NCBI GenBank assembly: GCA_003151655.1
Contig: PLYB01000229.1
Coordinates: 1 to 11,053 of the forward strand
Reading direction: 5' to 3'
DNA: 11,053 nucleotides
Source of the DNA: Gallionellaceae bacterium
GTDB taxonomy: Bacteria; Pseudomonadota; Gammaproteobacteria; Burkholderiales; Gallionellaceae
The notes beneath the pieces were generated by a model. That model saw nothing but the letters and a program-made list of their open reading frames with translations, did no database searches and was not told the origin of the DNA. The translations under genes were made by a program, and so were the position numbers. This document shows, piece after piece, positions 1 to 6,183 of the stretch (the first letter of the stretch is position 1; each line of letters opens with the position of its first letter).

Positions 1-65
1 TAGGGCGCAATCGTTATTGCACCAATTGAAATGAGAGGCGCAGGGATGGGCTAGCATTGTACTGA

Positions 66-869
66 TCATACGAGCCCCTTGCGTCTTGCTTCAAGGTTTG
101 AGGTGTATCTAAACTCTTCAAAAAGAACTTGGAATTCTGTCGTGCTGCGCGTACCTCTCCACAAGCGGACATTTTCATTCTGGCCTGCAAGTATCAGGCA
201 GATTATTTCAAGCGACTGTCGATCTATGTCGGGACCAAAGTAGATGCCCGTTAGTGCCTCCGCCGGGTAACCAAATTCGGTTCCTGCTACGTGATGAATG
301 GCGCGCCATTCTTTTTCGTATGCCCAAGCCATCGACTTCGTGCAGAACAGTTCAAGGACTGAATCGAAGTCTGGATTCAGACAGACAGTGGCTACGTCAA
401 TCGGCGGCAGTGACGGCACGTAGCGAACCTGTCTAATCTTTGCAAAGAGGTCTGCCGACGTCGAAAACTCTAAACAGAAACCCTTGTAGCGGCCTCCGTA
501 ATGCGACCACATGAGAAGGTCTTTGTTGCTTTCCGAGAAGCAGGCGACACCCTGTGACTTTAGGAAATTTTCCGTTGAAGTCTTCATTGTATCGTGCGCC
601 GCACGAAAAAGAATCTCGCGAAGCTGCTCTGCTCGAAATGTTTCAAATTGGTTGCGTGAAAGGTCGGGCAGGCTGTCGGCACGAAGATAGGCATGGCGAA
701 TGGCTTCAACATCGTCATTTGTTGGCGTTTTGATATTTAGCGTTAACGCACAGTCGTAAGGGTCGTTGAAATTGAGCGGTGAGCCAAAGTGGATAATTTG
801 GCTCTTCAGATTTTGAAGGGCTCGCGTTGTTAGCGGTTCATACTTGTAGAGGCGTAAAGGTAATGCCAT
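66..869 (-). CDS. DUF2971 domain protein
   Basis: This is a soluble protein of about 267 residues with no signal peptide or membrane segment. It has the sequence landmarks of the DUF2971 family: an N-terminal LYKY motif, then FGSPLNFNDPYDC (roughly residues 29-41), a central block reading ACFSESNKDLLMWSHYGG followed by KGFCLEFS, and WAYEKEWRAI in the C-terminal half. The family has no established biochemical function that I can name. I chose the ATG at 869. A TTG two codons further upstream (875) is also open, and neither has a convincing Shine-Dalgarno sequence. It is the last gene of a co-directional minus-strand set with two TA modules and an unrecognised small gene upstream. That neighbourhood suggests an accessory or defence-type role, but this is inference. 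The family assignment is firm; the role is unknown. Confidence 0.85.
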   Translation of the reverse strand: MALPLRLYKYEPLTTRALQNLKSQIIHFGSPLNFNDPYDCALTLNIKTPTNDDVEAIRHAYLRADSLPDLSRNQFETFRAEQLREILFRAAHDTMKTSTENFLKSQGVACFSESNKDLLMWSHYGGRYKGFCLEFSTSADLFAKIRQVRYVPSLPPIDVATVCLNPDFDSVLELFCTKSMAWAYEKEWRAIHHVAGTEFGYPAEALTGIYFGPDIDRQSLEIICLILAGQNENVRLWRGTRSTTEFQVLFEEFRYTSNLEARRKGLV

Positions 870-939
870 ATTCAAGTTCTATTATTGTGGGTGCGGCTTG
901 CGCGCGTACCACTGATGAATAAAGTTGGCCATGATTCGG

Positions 940-1209
940 TTAAATAGCGCGCTTGATTACATGCTTCAGTTGCCATGAACCATCGCTTGCCAAAGTTGCT
1001 GAGATTGTTAGCTTGTCTTTTCCCCAGCCAGATAATGCCACGCACGAGAAGATTGCATTTGTTGAACGGCGGTCACCTGATACGTTACCGTTGTCAAAAT
1101 CCCAAGGCATAACGCCAGCTTCCGCATTCTCTCTCAGGTACACGAATATTTCGGCAGCAGCGGGTGAAATTTTCCAGAACTTGTCTTCGTCGGGTGCAAA
1201 GGTGATCAT
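940..1209 (-). CDS. Hypothetical 89-residue protein
   Basis: I do not recognise a family. The protein is small and soluble, has no signal peptide or membrane helix, and has an acidic N-terminal part (TFAPDEDKFW) and a basic C-terminus (LKHVIKRAI). The ATG at 1209 is preceded by AGGA 9 nt upstream, a reasonable ribosome-binding site. The stop is 70 bp before the DUF2971 start, and the gene points the same way as its neighbours. A similar-sized open frame exists on the plus strand (953-1231). I preferred the minus frame because of its RBS, its orientation and its more natural residue composition. A role as partner or immunity protein for the DUF2971 gene is possible, but nothing in the sequence shows it. 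Confidence 0.55.
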   Translation of the reverse strand: MITFAPDEDKFWKISPAAAEIFVYLRENAEAGVMPWDFDNGNVSGDRRSTNAIFSCVALSGWGKDKLTISATLASDGSWQLKHVIKRAI

Positions 1210-1303
1210 GTTTGGCGATCCTAATGAATAAACCGAAAGGGTCAGTATCGCATTACTTTGAAACGTCGCGATTCACATCTAGTGCGGCGCATACACCGAT
1301 ACG

Positions 1304-1651
1304 CTACGCCGCTATCGGCATAACCTCATGGTCGATTTTGTCCCCCAGTTTGTTTTCGGCGATTTCCAAATCGTACTGTGTTTGCAAGTTCATCCATGTT
1401 TGCGCGGACATGCCGAACAAACGGCCAAGGCGCATGGCGGTGTCGGCGGTGACAGCGCGTTTTCCGGTGCAGATTTCATCTATGCGGCGCTGGGGGACGC
1501 TGGTAAATTTTGCAACCTTGTAGCGGGTCAGCCCCATGGGTTCGATGAAGTCATGCAGCAGGATGTCGCCGGGATGCACGGGTGCAAGCCGCTCGCCTGT
1601 GACGGTGTTGCCCCACTTCATGTTGTTCAATTCTTCGCGCTGAATACTCAT
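1304..1651 (-). CDS. higA: HigA-family antitoxin (Xre/VapI type)
   Basis: This 115-residue DNA-binding protein is of the HigA/VapI antitoxin type. The motif APVHPGDILLHDFIEPMGLT (about residues 23-42) leads into a helix-turn-helix ending around TADTAMRLGRLFGMSAQTWM (about residues 70-89), followed by the LQTQYDLEIAENK helix typical of the family. Such antitoxins neutralise the HigB ribosome-dependent mRNA interferase and repress their own operon. The ATG at 1651 has AGGAG 6 nt upstream. The start lies 9 bp after the stop of the broken higB gene, the normal toxin-first HigBA order. Because its toxin is inactivated, this would be an orphan antitoxin, perhaps kept as a regulator or to neutralise related toxins (inference). 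A second in-frame Met at residue 11 is a possible alternative start. Confidence 0.88.
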   Translation of the reverse strand: MSIQREELNNMKWGNTVTGERLAPVHPGDILLHDFIEPMGLTRYKVAKFTSVPQRRIDEICTGKRAVTADTAMRLGRLFGMSAQTWMNLQTQYDLEIAENKLGDKIDHEVMPIAA

Positions 1652-1660
1652 TTTATTCTC

Positions 1661-1937
1661 CTAGTGGTAATCGACGATTCCCACATCTTCTGCATGTCCA
1701 TCTTCCCATCTGAAACAGATACGCCATTGGTCGTTGATACGGATGCTCCATTGTCCTGCTCAATTGCCACTTAGCAGTTCGAGACGGTTACCGGGCGGAA
1801 GCCGTAATTCTTCGACTTTGCCCGTGGCATCAATGAGCTTGAGTTGTCGCCGAGCTTTTGCCTGAATCTCATGCGGAAGTTTGCGAACAAACCGTCCTTC
1901 AAACACCGCAGCCGTAAGCCCCGGTGATTGATGCCAT
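1661..1937 (-). pseudogene. higB: higB toxin gene, frameshifted and interrupted by a stop
   Basis: Translating the minus strand in one frame from about 1928 gives a clear HigB (RelE superfamily) toxin: VFEGRFVRKLP, then RRQLKLIDATGKVEELRLPP, GNRLELLSGN, and after an interruption AGQWSIRINDQWRICFRW and finally EIVDYH-like VGIVDYH with TAG at 1663-1661. An in-frame TGA at 1762-1760 falls between SGN and AGQW, where family members usually have Arg, as a CGA-to-TGA change would give. The expected start, an ATG at 1937-1935 overlapping the upstream antitoxin stop as TGATG, is in the wrong frame by one base. Removing one C from the CCCC run at 1919-1922 would join it to the toxin frame. With both lesions no functional toxin can be made. 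The C-rich run could hide a sequencing error, but the TGA would still truncate the protein. Confidence 0.85.
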
Positions 1938-2302
1938 CAGGCCATCGCCTTGCCCCGTGTGCCTACCAGCTTAGTGGCTGCTGCGCGCCCCTTTGCTGTC
2001 GGCTCTTGGGCGATGTGATCGAGCAAGACGGGGGGGCGGTTAGGGAAGCGCGCGACTAGGTCGAGTTCGCCGCCCATTGCCTGGATATAGCGGCGTAATG
2101 TGGATAGCAACAAGTCGCTGCGGCGTTCGATACGCGAGATCGTGTCTTGTCCTACCCCAAGGCTTGCGGCGAGGTCTTGTTGGGTGTGTTCAACGGCTAG
2201 GCGCAAGTCCTTAAGCGTTGCCAGTTCACCCGCGCGCTGTTCCACTTTTGCGCGGCGCTTGGGCGGCAGCGCAGCCAGCACATCATTTAGATTTTTTGCC
2301 AT
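1937..2302 (-). CDS. Xre-family antitoxin of RelE-type TA module
   Basis: This 121-residue HTH protein belongs to the Xre antitoxins that sit downstream of Gp49/RelE-type toxins. The helix-turn-helix spans about residues 30-80, with TQQDLAASLGVGQDTISRIE as the DNA-binding core, followed by LSTLRRYIQAMGGELDLVA, a typical dimerisation or beta segment. It would bind the toxin and repress the operon promoter. The ATG at 2302 has a strong AAGGAG 7 nt upstream. The gene starts 20 bp inside the end of the toxin gene, so translation is probably coupled. Its stop overlaps the remnant higB start (TGATG), meaning two TA modules are fused head to tail with no spacer. The family-level call is solid. Confidence 0.88.
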   Translation of the reverse strand: MAKNLNDVLAALPPKRRAKVEQRAGELATLKDLRLAVEHTQQDLAASLGVGQDTISRIERRSDLLLSTLRRYIQAMGGELDLVARFPNRPPVLLDHIAQEPTAKGRAAATKLVGTRGKAMA

Positions 2303-2687
2303 GATCTTTCTCCTTTATTTGCTTTGAAGTGCTGGCCGCTTTTAGCGTAGCCAGATGTTCGTCAAACCTCGCATCGGCACTGGCAATCAGCTTTTTATAG
2401 AATCGCCGTTGATCTGCGCCACCTTTGTCGCCGCCCACCAGCAGAATTGCCGCGCGTTCCGTATCAAATGCAAACGCCACCCGCCATACCCCGCCTTCAC
2501 AATCGAAACGCAACTCTTTCATATTCGCGTGTTTTGAGCCTTTGAGCGTATCCACCGTTGGCCTGCCCAAGTGGGGGCCGAATTCCTGAAGGAGTCGGGC
2601 GTGGGCGAGCAATTCATCTTGGAGCGTGCTACCCATCGCCTGAAACTCGGCGTGAAAATCATCGTGAAAGAGTACGTTCCATAGCAT
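2283..2687 (-). CDS. RelE/ParE-family toxin (Gp49-like)
   Basis: This 134-residue protein has the complete motif series of the Gp49-like (PF05973) branch of RelE/ParE toxins: WNVLFHDDFHAEF at the start, GPHLGRPTVDTLKGSKHANMKELR (residues about 37-60), then WRVAFAFDTERAAILLVGGDK, and an RRFYKKLIASAD...HLATLK helix. Members of this branch are generally mRNA-cleaving, ribosome-associated toxins paired with an Xre antitoxin encoded downstream, as here. The C-terminus carries a lysine-rich tail (KEKDHGKKSK) encoded in the overlap with the antitoxin gene. The ATG at 2687 has no nearby Shine-Dalgarno, and a promoter -10 sits 6 nt upstream, so the mRNA may be leaderless. No lesion is seen, so this module looks functional. 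Confidence 0.9.
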   Translation of the reverse strand: MLWNVLFHDDFHAEFQAMGSTLQDELLAHARLLQEFGPHLGRPTVDTLKGSKHANMKELRFDCEGGVWRVAFAFDTERAAILLVGGDKGGADQRRFYKKLIASADARFDEHLATLKAASTSKQIKEKDHGKKSK

Positions 2688-2722
2688 GCGCGAATTATGG
2701 CCTTAAAGACATATTATTTCAA
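2688..2722 (-). promoter_or_regulatory. Sigma70-like promoter of TA operon, leaderless geometry
   Basis: On the minus strand, TTGAAA (plus-strand 2722-2717) is followed after 17 bp by CATAAT (2699-2694), matching the sigma70 consensus at 5/6 and 5/6. Only 6 nt (2693-2688) separate the -10 from the toxin ATG, so a usual +1 would fall on the A of the start codon. No Shine-Dalgarno is present at working distance. Confidence 0.65.
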
Positions 2723-2743
2723 GGTGGTCATGCATAAGAATTT

Positions 2744-2775
2744 GTTGCTGACGTAGCCGGAACTTACTCAGCAAC
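2744..2775. repeat. Perfect 8-bp inverted repeat, possible operator or hairpin
   Basis: GTTGCTGA (2744-2751) and TCAGCAAC (2768-2775) are exact reverse complements. Skipping the C at 2752, three further pairs (GTA/TAC) extend the stem to 11 bp with a 9-nt loop. It lies 22 bp upstream of the toxin promoter -35 and 45 bp downstream of the Xre gene stop. No T-tract follows on either strand, which argues against an intrinsic terminator and fits an operator or a structured site better. Confidence 0.55.
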
Positions 2776-2820
2776 GCTGATTGTGAACAACTCTACCCTT
2801 TGCTGGGAATCGGTTGGATA

Positions 2821-3162
2821 TTACTCCTTCAGCCGTAAGCTCCAAGCCTGAACCATATCCAGTATAAATTTCCGATCTGAATCGGAAAGTCCTGTGATCC
2901 AACCCTGAATCAACAACGACTGGTCTGTGCAAAGGTTGGTGGATTGCGATAGCAATTCCGCAAGCGGCACACCCAATGCATTTGCGATTCGCTCTAGTCG
3001 CAACAGCGACGGTAAGCTGTTACCAGTTTCGAACCTCGAAATAGTGACGATATCTGCGCCGATCTTTTGGGCAAATTCGGTTTGTGTTAGCCCAAGCTCT
3101 TTTCGTCGTTTAGCAACATTGCCGCCTAGCAAAACGCCAAGCTTTGTAGGTTTGTTCTTCAC
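2821..3162 (-). CDS. Small Xre-family transcriptional regulator
   Basis: This 113-residue DNA-binding protein carries a classic Xre/Cro helix-turn-helix at about residues 10-66: RRKELGLTQTEFAQKIGADI, then TISRFETGNSLPSL and LERIANALGVPLAELL. The C-terminal third (LSDSDRKFILDMVQAWSLRL) is amphipathic and may mediate dimerisation. The start is GTG at 3162, supported by AGGG 8 nt upstream. The gene is transcribed away from the lipoprotein gene and shares a 243-bp AT-rich intergenic region with it, so it may control itself and that gene, or it may be a third, solitary antitoxin-like regulator in this cluster. No partner toxin is seen next to it, and its targets are unknown. Confidence 0.85.
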   Translation of the reverse strand: MKNKPTKLGVLLGGNVAKRRKELGLTQTEFAQKIGADIVTISRFETGNSLPSLLRLERIANALGVPLAELLSQSTNLCTDQSLLIQGWITGLSDSDRKFILDMVQAWSLRLKE

Positions 3163-3405
3163 AGATTTGCCCTAAGAATTGACTAGGCGCAAATTGTTGT
3201 GTCTTTGTATAATTTGATATATGGCGCAATAGTATATAGTATGGCGAAAAGCGCCTTTATTTGAATTCGTAAAGCCAAGTATTTGAAAATATTTTCGCTG
3301 TTGAAGTTGGTTGGCAGCATCTGGAGAAAATTTCAACGAACGCATCCACCCCACGCGATTGCAATAGATGGGGCGAAGCTTTCAGCAATCAATTGGAGTA
3401 ATGCG
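3163..3405. promoter_or_regulatory. Divergent intergenic region with palindrome and small repeats
   Basis: This AT-rich region lies between the divergent Xre and lipoprotein genes. It contains a perfect 12-bp palindrome, GAAAATATTTTC (3285-3296), a 7-bp tandem repeat ATAGTAT-ATAGTAT (3229-3242), and several GGCGC/GCGCC elements that could pair. A TATAAT is present at 3208-3213, but no -35 lies at standard spacing, so I do not assign a promoter. The open frame of the lipoprotein extends back through here to 3283, but the true start is further in. Confidence 0.4.
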
Positions 3406-5328
3406 ATGAAAACGAAATACAGTGGCATGACGCTGGCGTGGCTGGTGTCGATATGCTTATTGACCGCTTGTTTGGGGGGCGCTGGAAGCGGCAGCACTAC
3501 AACTAATAGTCCAACCACGAATACGCCATCCGTTGCACCCACAACAGTCGCCCCCACAACAACAGCATCTACTTTTTCAGGTAGCTTGTCATTTGGGTCA
3601 AGTATTTGTCAGGATTACACCGGTTCTGCATGGTCTGCTTCATCTATTTCAAATTCCACAAATACTTCCACTTATAGTGCCAGTCATTGTGCTTCGACAA
3701 ATGCTGTTGGCAAATGTGCCTCTGGAGGGGGCAATAATATTGATACATATTATTACAGCCCCTACTACCACACATCCCAATCGGTTACATGCGCTTCAAG
3801 TGGTGGCACATGGACTGCACTTATTAACAATATAGGTCCAGTAGCAAATGCGGGAGCGACTCAAAATATCAATGTTGGCTCACTCGTTTCATTGAGCGGC
3901 GCAGGCAGCTACGATGCCAACAGCGACCCCCTGAGTTATAACTGGACTCTTACATCCAAACCAGCGAGCAGCACTGCAACACTCACAGGATCAACTACGT
4001 CAGCCCCCAGTTTCACCGCCGACTTGGTGGGGGCATATGTAGCCACGCTCACGGTAAATGATGGGTTGGTGAATAGCCCAAATTCCTCTGTAACAATAAC
4101 AGCAGGCATTCCGCCGGGGTCACTTGACGTTACCTTTAACGCCACCGGAAAAGCAATAACCACTTTCGCCGCAGGGAGCGCCATTGCAAATGGTGCAGCC
4201 CTTCAATCCGATGGAAAGATTGTCGTTGCAGGTACGGTGACGAACGGAACAGTTTCAAGTTTCGCTTTGGCGCGATACAACACCGATGGCAGCCTAGATA
4301 CGGCGTTCGGCACAGCAGGGATGGTCACTTCAGCAATCGGAATTGGCAACTCGTATGGCAATGCAGTTGTCATTCAGCAGGACGGGAAAATTGTTGTCGC
4401 GGGGGAGGCTCAAAAATCTGCGTCCTATGTGCTATTAGGTGTAACTATGCCCGCCATGTATGGGTATGCGCTCGCCAGATACAACGTGGACGGAACGTTG
4501 GATACAACATTTAATACAACTGGGACATTAGTTCAGGGGATAGGCTACGCTAGAAGCGGGGCCAGAGCTGTTGCGTTACAGTCTGATGGAAAGATCGTTG
4601 TTGCTGGATATTATGATGTATTACCAACTGGGCGTTGGGGCAGCATGGCGCGATTCAACATTGACGGTAGTTTTGATTCTACTTACGCGGGTGGAAATGG
4701 GAAGCTTGGCTATTTCGATTTTGCTAATGCCGTTGCTATTCAGGCAGACGGGAAAATTGTCATTGCGGGTAATGCTGGGCAATATTTCGTAGTAAATCGT
4801 TTTACACAAGGCGGCATTCTGGATTCCGGTTTTGGTATAGGTGGACTCGTTGGGAATTGGGGTTTTGGACCAGCCAATGCATTGGCAATCCAATCGGACG
4901 GGAAAATTTTAGCAGTTGGCAATAACGCTACGCAAGGATTCACCTTCGCAAGATATAACCCGATAAACGGAAGCGTTGATAATGCGTTTGGCTACCCAAC
5001 GCCTTCCTATTCTTGGAGTACTGTTGGTGGCGGCTATAGAAGTATCATTGTCGGAACCGGAAACGATATTGCGAAAGCAGTTGCCGTTCAAGCAGATGGA
5101 AAAATTGTAGCGGTCGGCACAACCTACAACGGGTTATTTTCCGATTTTGCGCTAGTGAGAATATCCGCAGATAGCGTCACCAATGACATCAATGTAGTCA
5201 CACCGGTAGGAACGACACATACGGCTACCGCGAATGCAATGGTGATTCAATCCGATGGAAAGATTATCGCGGTCGGTGGCACGGGTGGTGCAACCTCAAG
5301 CTTTGCTTTGGTCAGATACTTGCCCTAA
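3406..5328 (+). CDS. Lipoprotein with PKD-like domain and seven delta-60 repeats
   Basis: This 640-residue envelope protein starts at ATG 3406, which has GGAG 7 nt upstream and begins a lipoprotein signal peptide ending LLTA-Cys22. The next residue is Leu rather than Asp, suggesting outer-membrane sorting. The open frame reaches back to TTG 3283, but that start would bury the signal. The domain order is a Thr/Ser/Pro-rich linker (about 28-60), a low-complexity segment with four cysteines (about 66-135), a PKD-like domain (about 144-232, with GPVANAG, GSYDANSDPLSYNW and ATLTVNDG), then seven delta-60 repeats (DUF5122) whose DGK cores are at residues 269, 326, 394, 448, 498, 564 and 617. Each carries a variant of the QSDGKIVVAG...FALARYN.DGSLD pattern. 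The repeats are predicted to be beta-rich. The ligand and function are unknown; a surface adhesion or binding role is inference. Confidence 0.9.
   Translation: MKTKYSGMTLAWLVSICLLTACLGGAGSGSTTTNSPTTNTPSVAPTTVAPTTTASTFSGSLSFGSSICQDYTGSAWSASSISNSTNTSTYSASHCASTNAVGKCASGGGNNIDTYYYSPYYHTSQSVTCASSGGTWTALINNIGPVANAGATQNINVGSLVSLSGAGSYDANSDPLSYNWTLTSKPASSTATLTGSTTSAPSFTADLVGAYVATLTVNDGLVNSPNSSVTITAGIPPGSLDVTFNATGKAITTFAAGSAIANGAALQSDGKIVVAGTVTNGTVSSFALARYNTDGSLDTAFGTAGMVTSAIGIGNSYGNAVVIQQDGKIVVAGEAQKSASYVLLGVTMPAMYGYALARYNVDGTLDTTFNTTGTLVQGIGYARSGARAVALQSDGKIVVAGYYDVLPTGRWGSMARFNIDGSFDSTYAGGNGKLGYFDFANAVAIQADGKIVIAGNAGQYFVVNRFTQGGILDSGFGIGGLVGNWGFGPANALAIQSDGKILAVGNNATQGFTFARYNPINGSVDNAFGYPTPSYSWSTVGGGYRSIIVGTGNDIAKAVAVQADGKIVAVGTTYNGLFSDFALVRISADSVTNDINVVTPVGTTHTATANAMVIQSDGKIIAVGGTGGATSSFALVRYLP
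4110..5325 (+). repeat. Seven in-gene delta-60 repeats (DUF5122)
   Basis: The GAT/GAC-GGx-AAx (DGK) core codons begin at 4210, 4381, 4585, 4747, 4897, 5095 and 5254, giving periods of 171, 204, 162, 150, 198 and 159 bp. The repeats are diverged at DNA level, so they are an old protein repeat and not a recent tandem duplication. A lone GSLDVTFNATGK strand precedes repeat 1, and repeat 7 ends at FALVRYLP without it. Confidence 0.85.
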
Positions 5329-5498
5329 TGCAAGAGAGCCGCAACTCTGTTGGATTGTGAAGTGCATATCGCCGAAATGGACATCACCCCATATAGCAGG
5401 CTTGTGCTAAGGGCGCAGGGTCAAGTCTTTCGTTATCACATTTCCATCTCAACTATTTGCCAATTAAAGGGGCGGGTTCGGATTGACTTTGCGTTGAA

Positions 5499-5948
5499 TC
5501 AGGCTGCTTTCTGCGAAGTGGTCGTGCTCTTTTTGGGACGCCCGCCTTTTGCGCCATTGGCACGAGCAGCAGCGGCCTTGGCGGGTGTCGATGCAGCTCC
5601 GCCGCGACGGGCAATCTCGCGCATCCATGCGTGGCTGCCGAAAATGCCCACTACCAACGATGCGATGCTGAGATCGGCATCCAGTTTTTCCCAGTGCAGC
5701 CCCTTGCCTTTGCCCAATATCTTTATGGCCGCCAAATCCTTATTTGAAGCTCCGGCAAGTCCTTGTGCTTTATCCACCGGAAAAATAAATGAACAGCCGT
5801 TGGTTAGTTCAACGATGACTTGGCGGCGGGTTGGGCTGTAACGGGCAGCTTTCGCACGGGGTTCATTCTTGAGCGCCTCTGCGCCTGCAGCTTTTGCACG
5901 AGTGATCTGGTTGTCCAAATCGCTTTCACTGATTTTCCAATTAGCCAT
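5499..5948 (-). CDS. DUF2442 domain protein
   Basis: This 149-residue soluble protein matches the DUF2442 pattern. A variable N-terminal part is followed by RYSPTRRQVIVELTNGCSFIFP (about 37-58), KAQGLAGASNKDLAAIKILGKG (about 60-81), GLHWEKLDADLSIASLVVGIFGS, and a basic Ala/Lys-rich tail with ARANGAKGGRPKK. The GRPKK tail resembles an AT-hook-like DNA contact, which is inference. The ATG at 5948 has GGGAG 7 nt upstream and overlaps the end of the DUF4160 gene by 8 bp, so the two are one transcription and translation unit. DUF4160-DUF2442 pairs recur in many bacteria and are suspected to act as TA-like modules, but the activity is not established to my knowledge. The stop lies 170 bp from the convergent lipoprotein gene. 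Confidence 0.88.
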   Translation of the reverse strand: MANWKISESDLDNQITRAKAAGAEALKNEPRAKAARYSPTRRQVIVELTNGCSFIFPVDKAQGLAGASNKDLAAIKILGKGKGLHWEKLDADLSIASLVVGIFGSHAWMREIARRGGAASTPAKAAAARANGAKGGRPKKSTTTSQKAA

Positions 5949-6183
5949 GAATTTTCTCCCATGCGCCGAGTAGTTTTTCCTGATGTTCGGCGACGACGCC
6001 CCAGATAAACTTTGCTTCGCGCTTTGTCAGCCCATTGATCGTGACAAAAGCGGGAGCAAGCCCGCCGTTGCCTATGCGTATTTTTGCCTCTCCATCTCCC
6101 TTGAATACATGAACATGCGGCGGTTCATGGTCGTCCGGCCAAATGATGAATTGAAAGCCGTTGATGAAAAGGATGGTTGGCAT
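5941..6183 (-). CDS. DUF4160 domain protein
   Basis: This 80-residue protein shows the full DUF4160 signature: MPTILFINGFQFIIWPDDHEPPHVHVF (1-27), then EAKIRI, a GL.KREAKFIW helix, and the usual AWEKIHG end. The conserved DHEPPHVHV block with three histidines could be a metal or catalytic site (inference). The ATG at 6183 is the only usable start: upstream the frame is open for ten codons but has no ATG, GTG or TTG before a TGA. There is no Shine-Dalgarno, and a TATAAT lies 6 nt upstream, so the transcript is probably leaderless. It is the first gene of a two-gene unit with DUF2442. The length is normal for the family. Confidence 0.9.
   Translation of the reverse strand: MPTILFINGFQFIIWPDDHEPPHVHVFKGDGEAKIRIGNGGLAPAFVTINGLTKREAKFIWGVVAEHQEKLLGAWEKIHG

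Noticed and set aside
7..20. Small hairpin GCAAT-cgtt-ATTGC at the left edge
   Set aside because: The stem is only 5 bp with no T-tract, and it is too far from the DUF2971 stop to call a terminator.
953..1231. Plus-strand 92-codon frame opposite the 89-aa protein
   Set aside because: It lacks a good ribosome-binding site and runs against the direction of all neighbours; the minus frame is the better candidate, though neither has known homologues to me.
1280..1311. GCGGCG/CGCCGC inverted repeat at the end of higA
   Set aside because: One arm is partly inside the coding region, the loop is long, and there is no T-tract; it is not good enough to call a terminator.
1660..1774. Intact higB or selenoprotein reading of the TGA at 1762
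   Set aside because: The start is also out of frame, Arg is expected at the TGA position, and no selenocysteine insertion element is apparent. A pseudogene is simpler.
1..3162. Integron cassette array (tandem small TA genes)
   Set aside because: I looked in the gaps for attC-like GTTRRRY/RYYYAAC pairs and found none. The only strong inverted repeat (2744-2775) is too short and lacks the core site.
5350..5841. 163-codon plus-strand open frame
   Set aside because: It overlaps the DUF2442 gene over most of its length and has no Shine-Dalgarno or recognisable motif. The part outside DUF2442 (5350-5498) does not look protein-like either.
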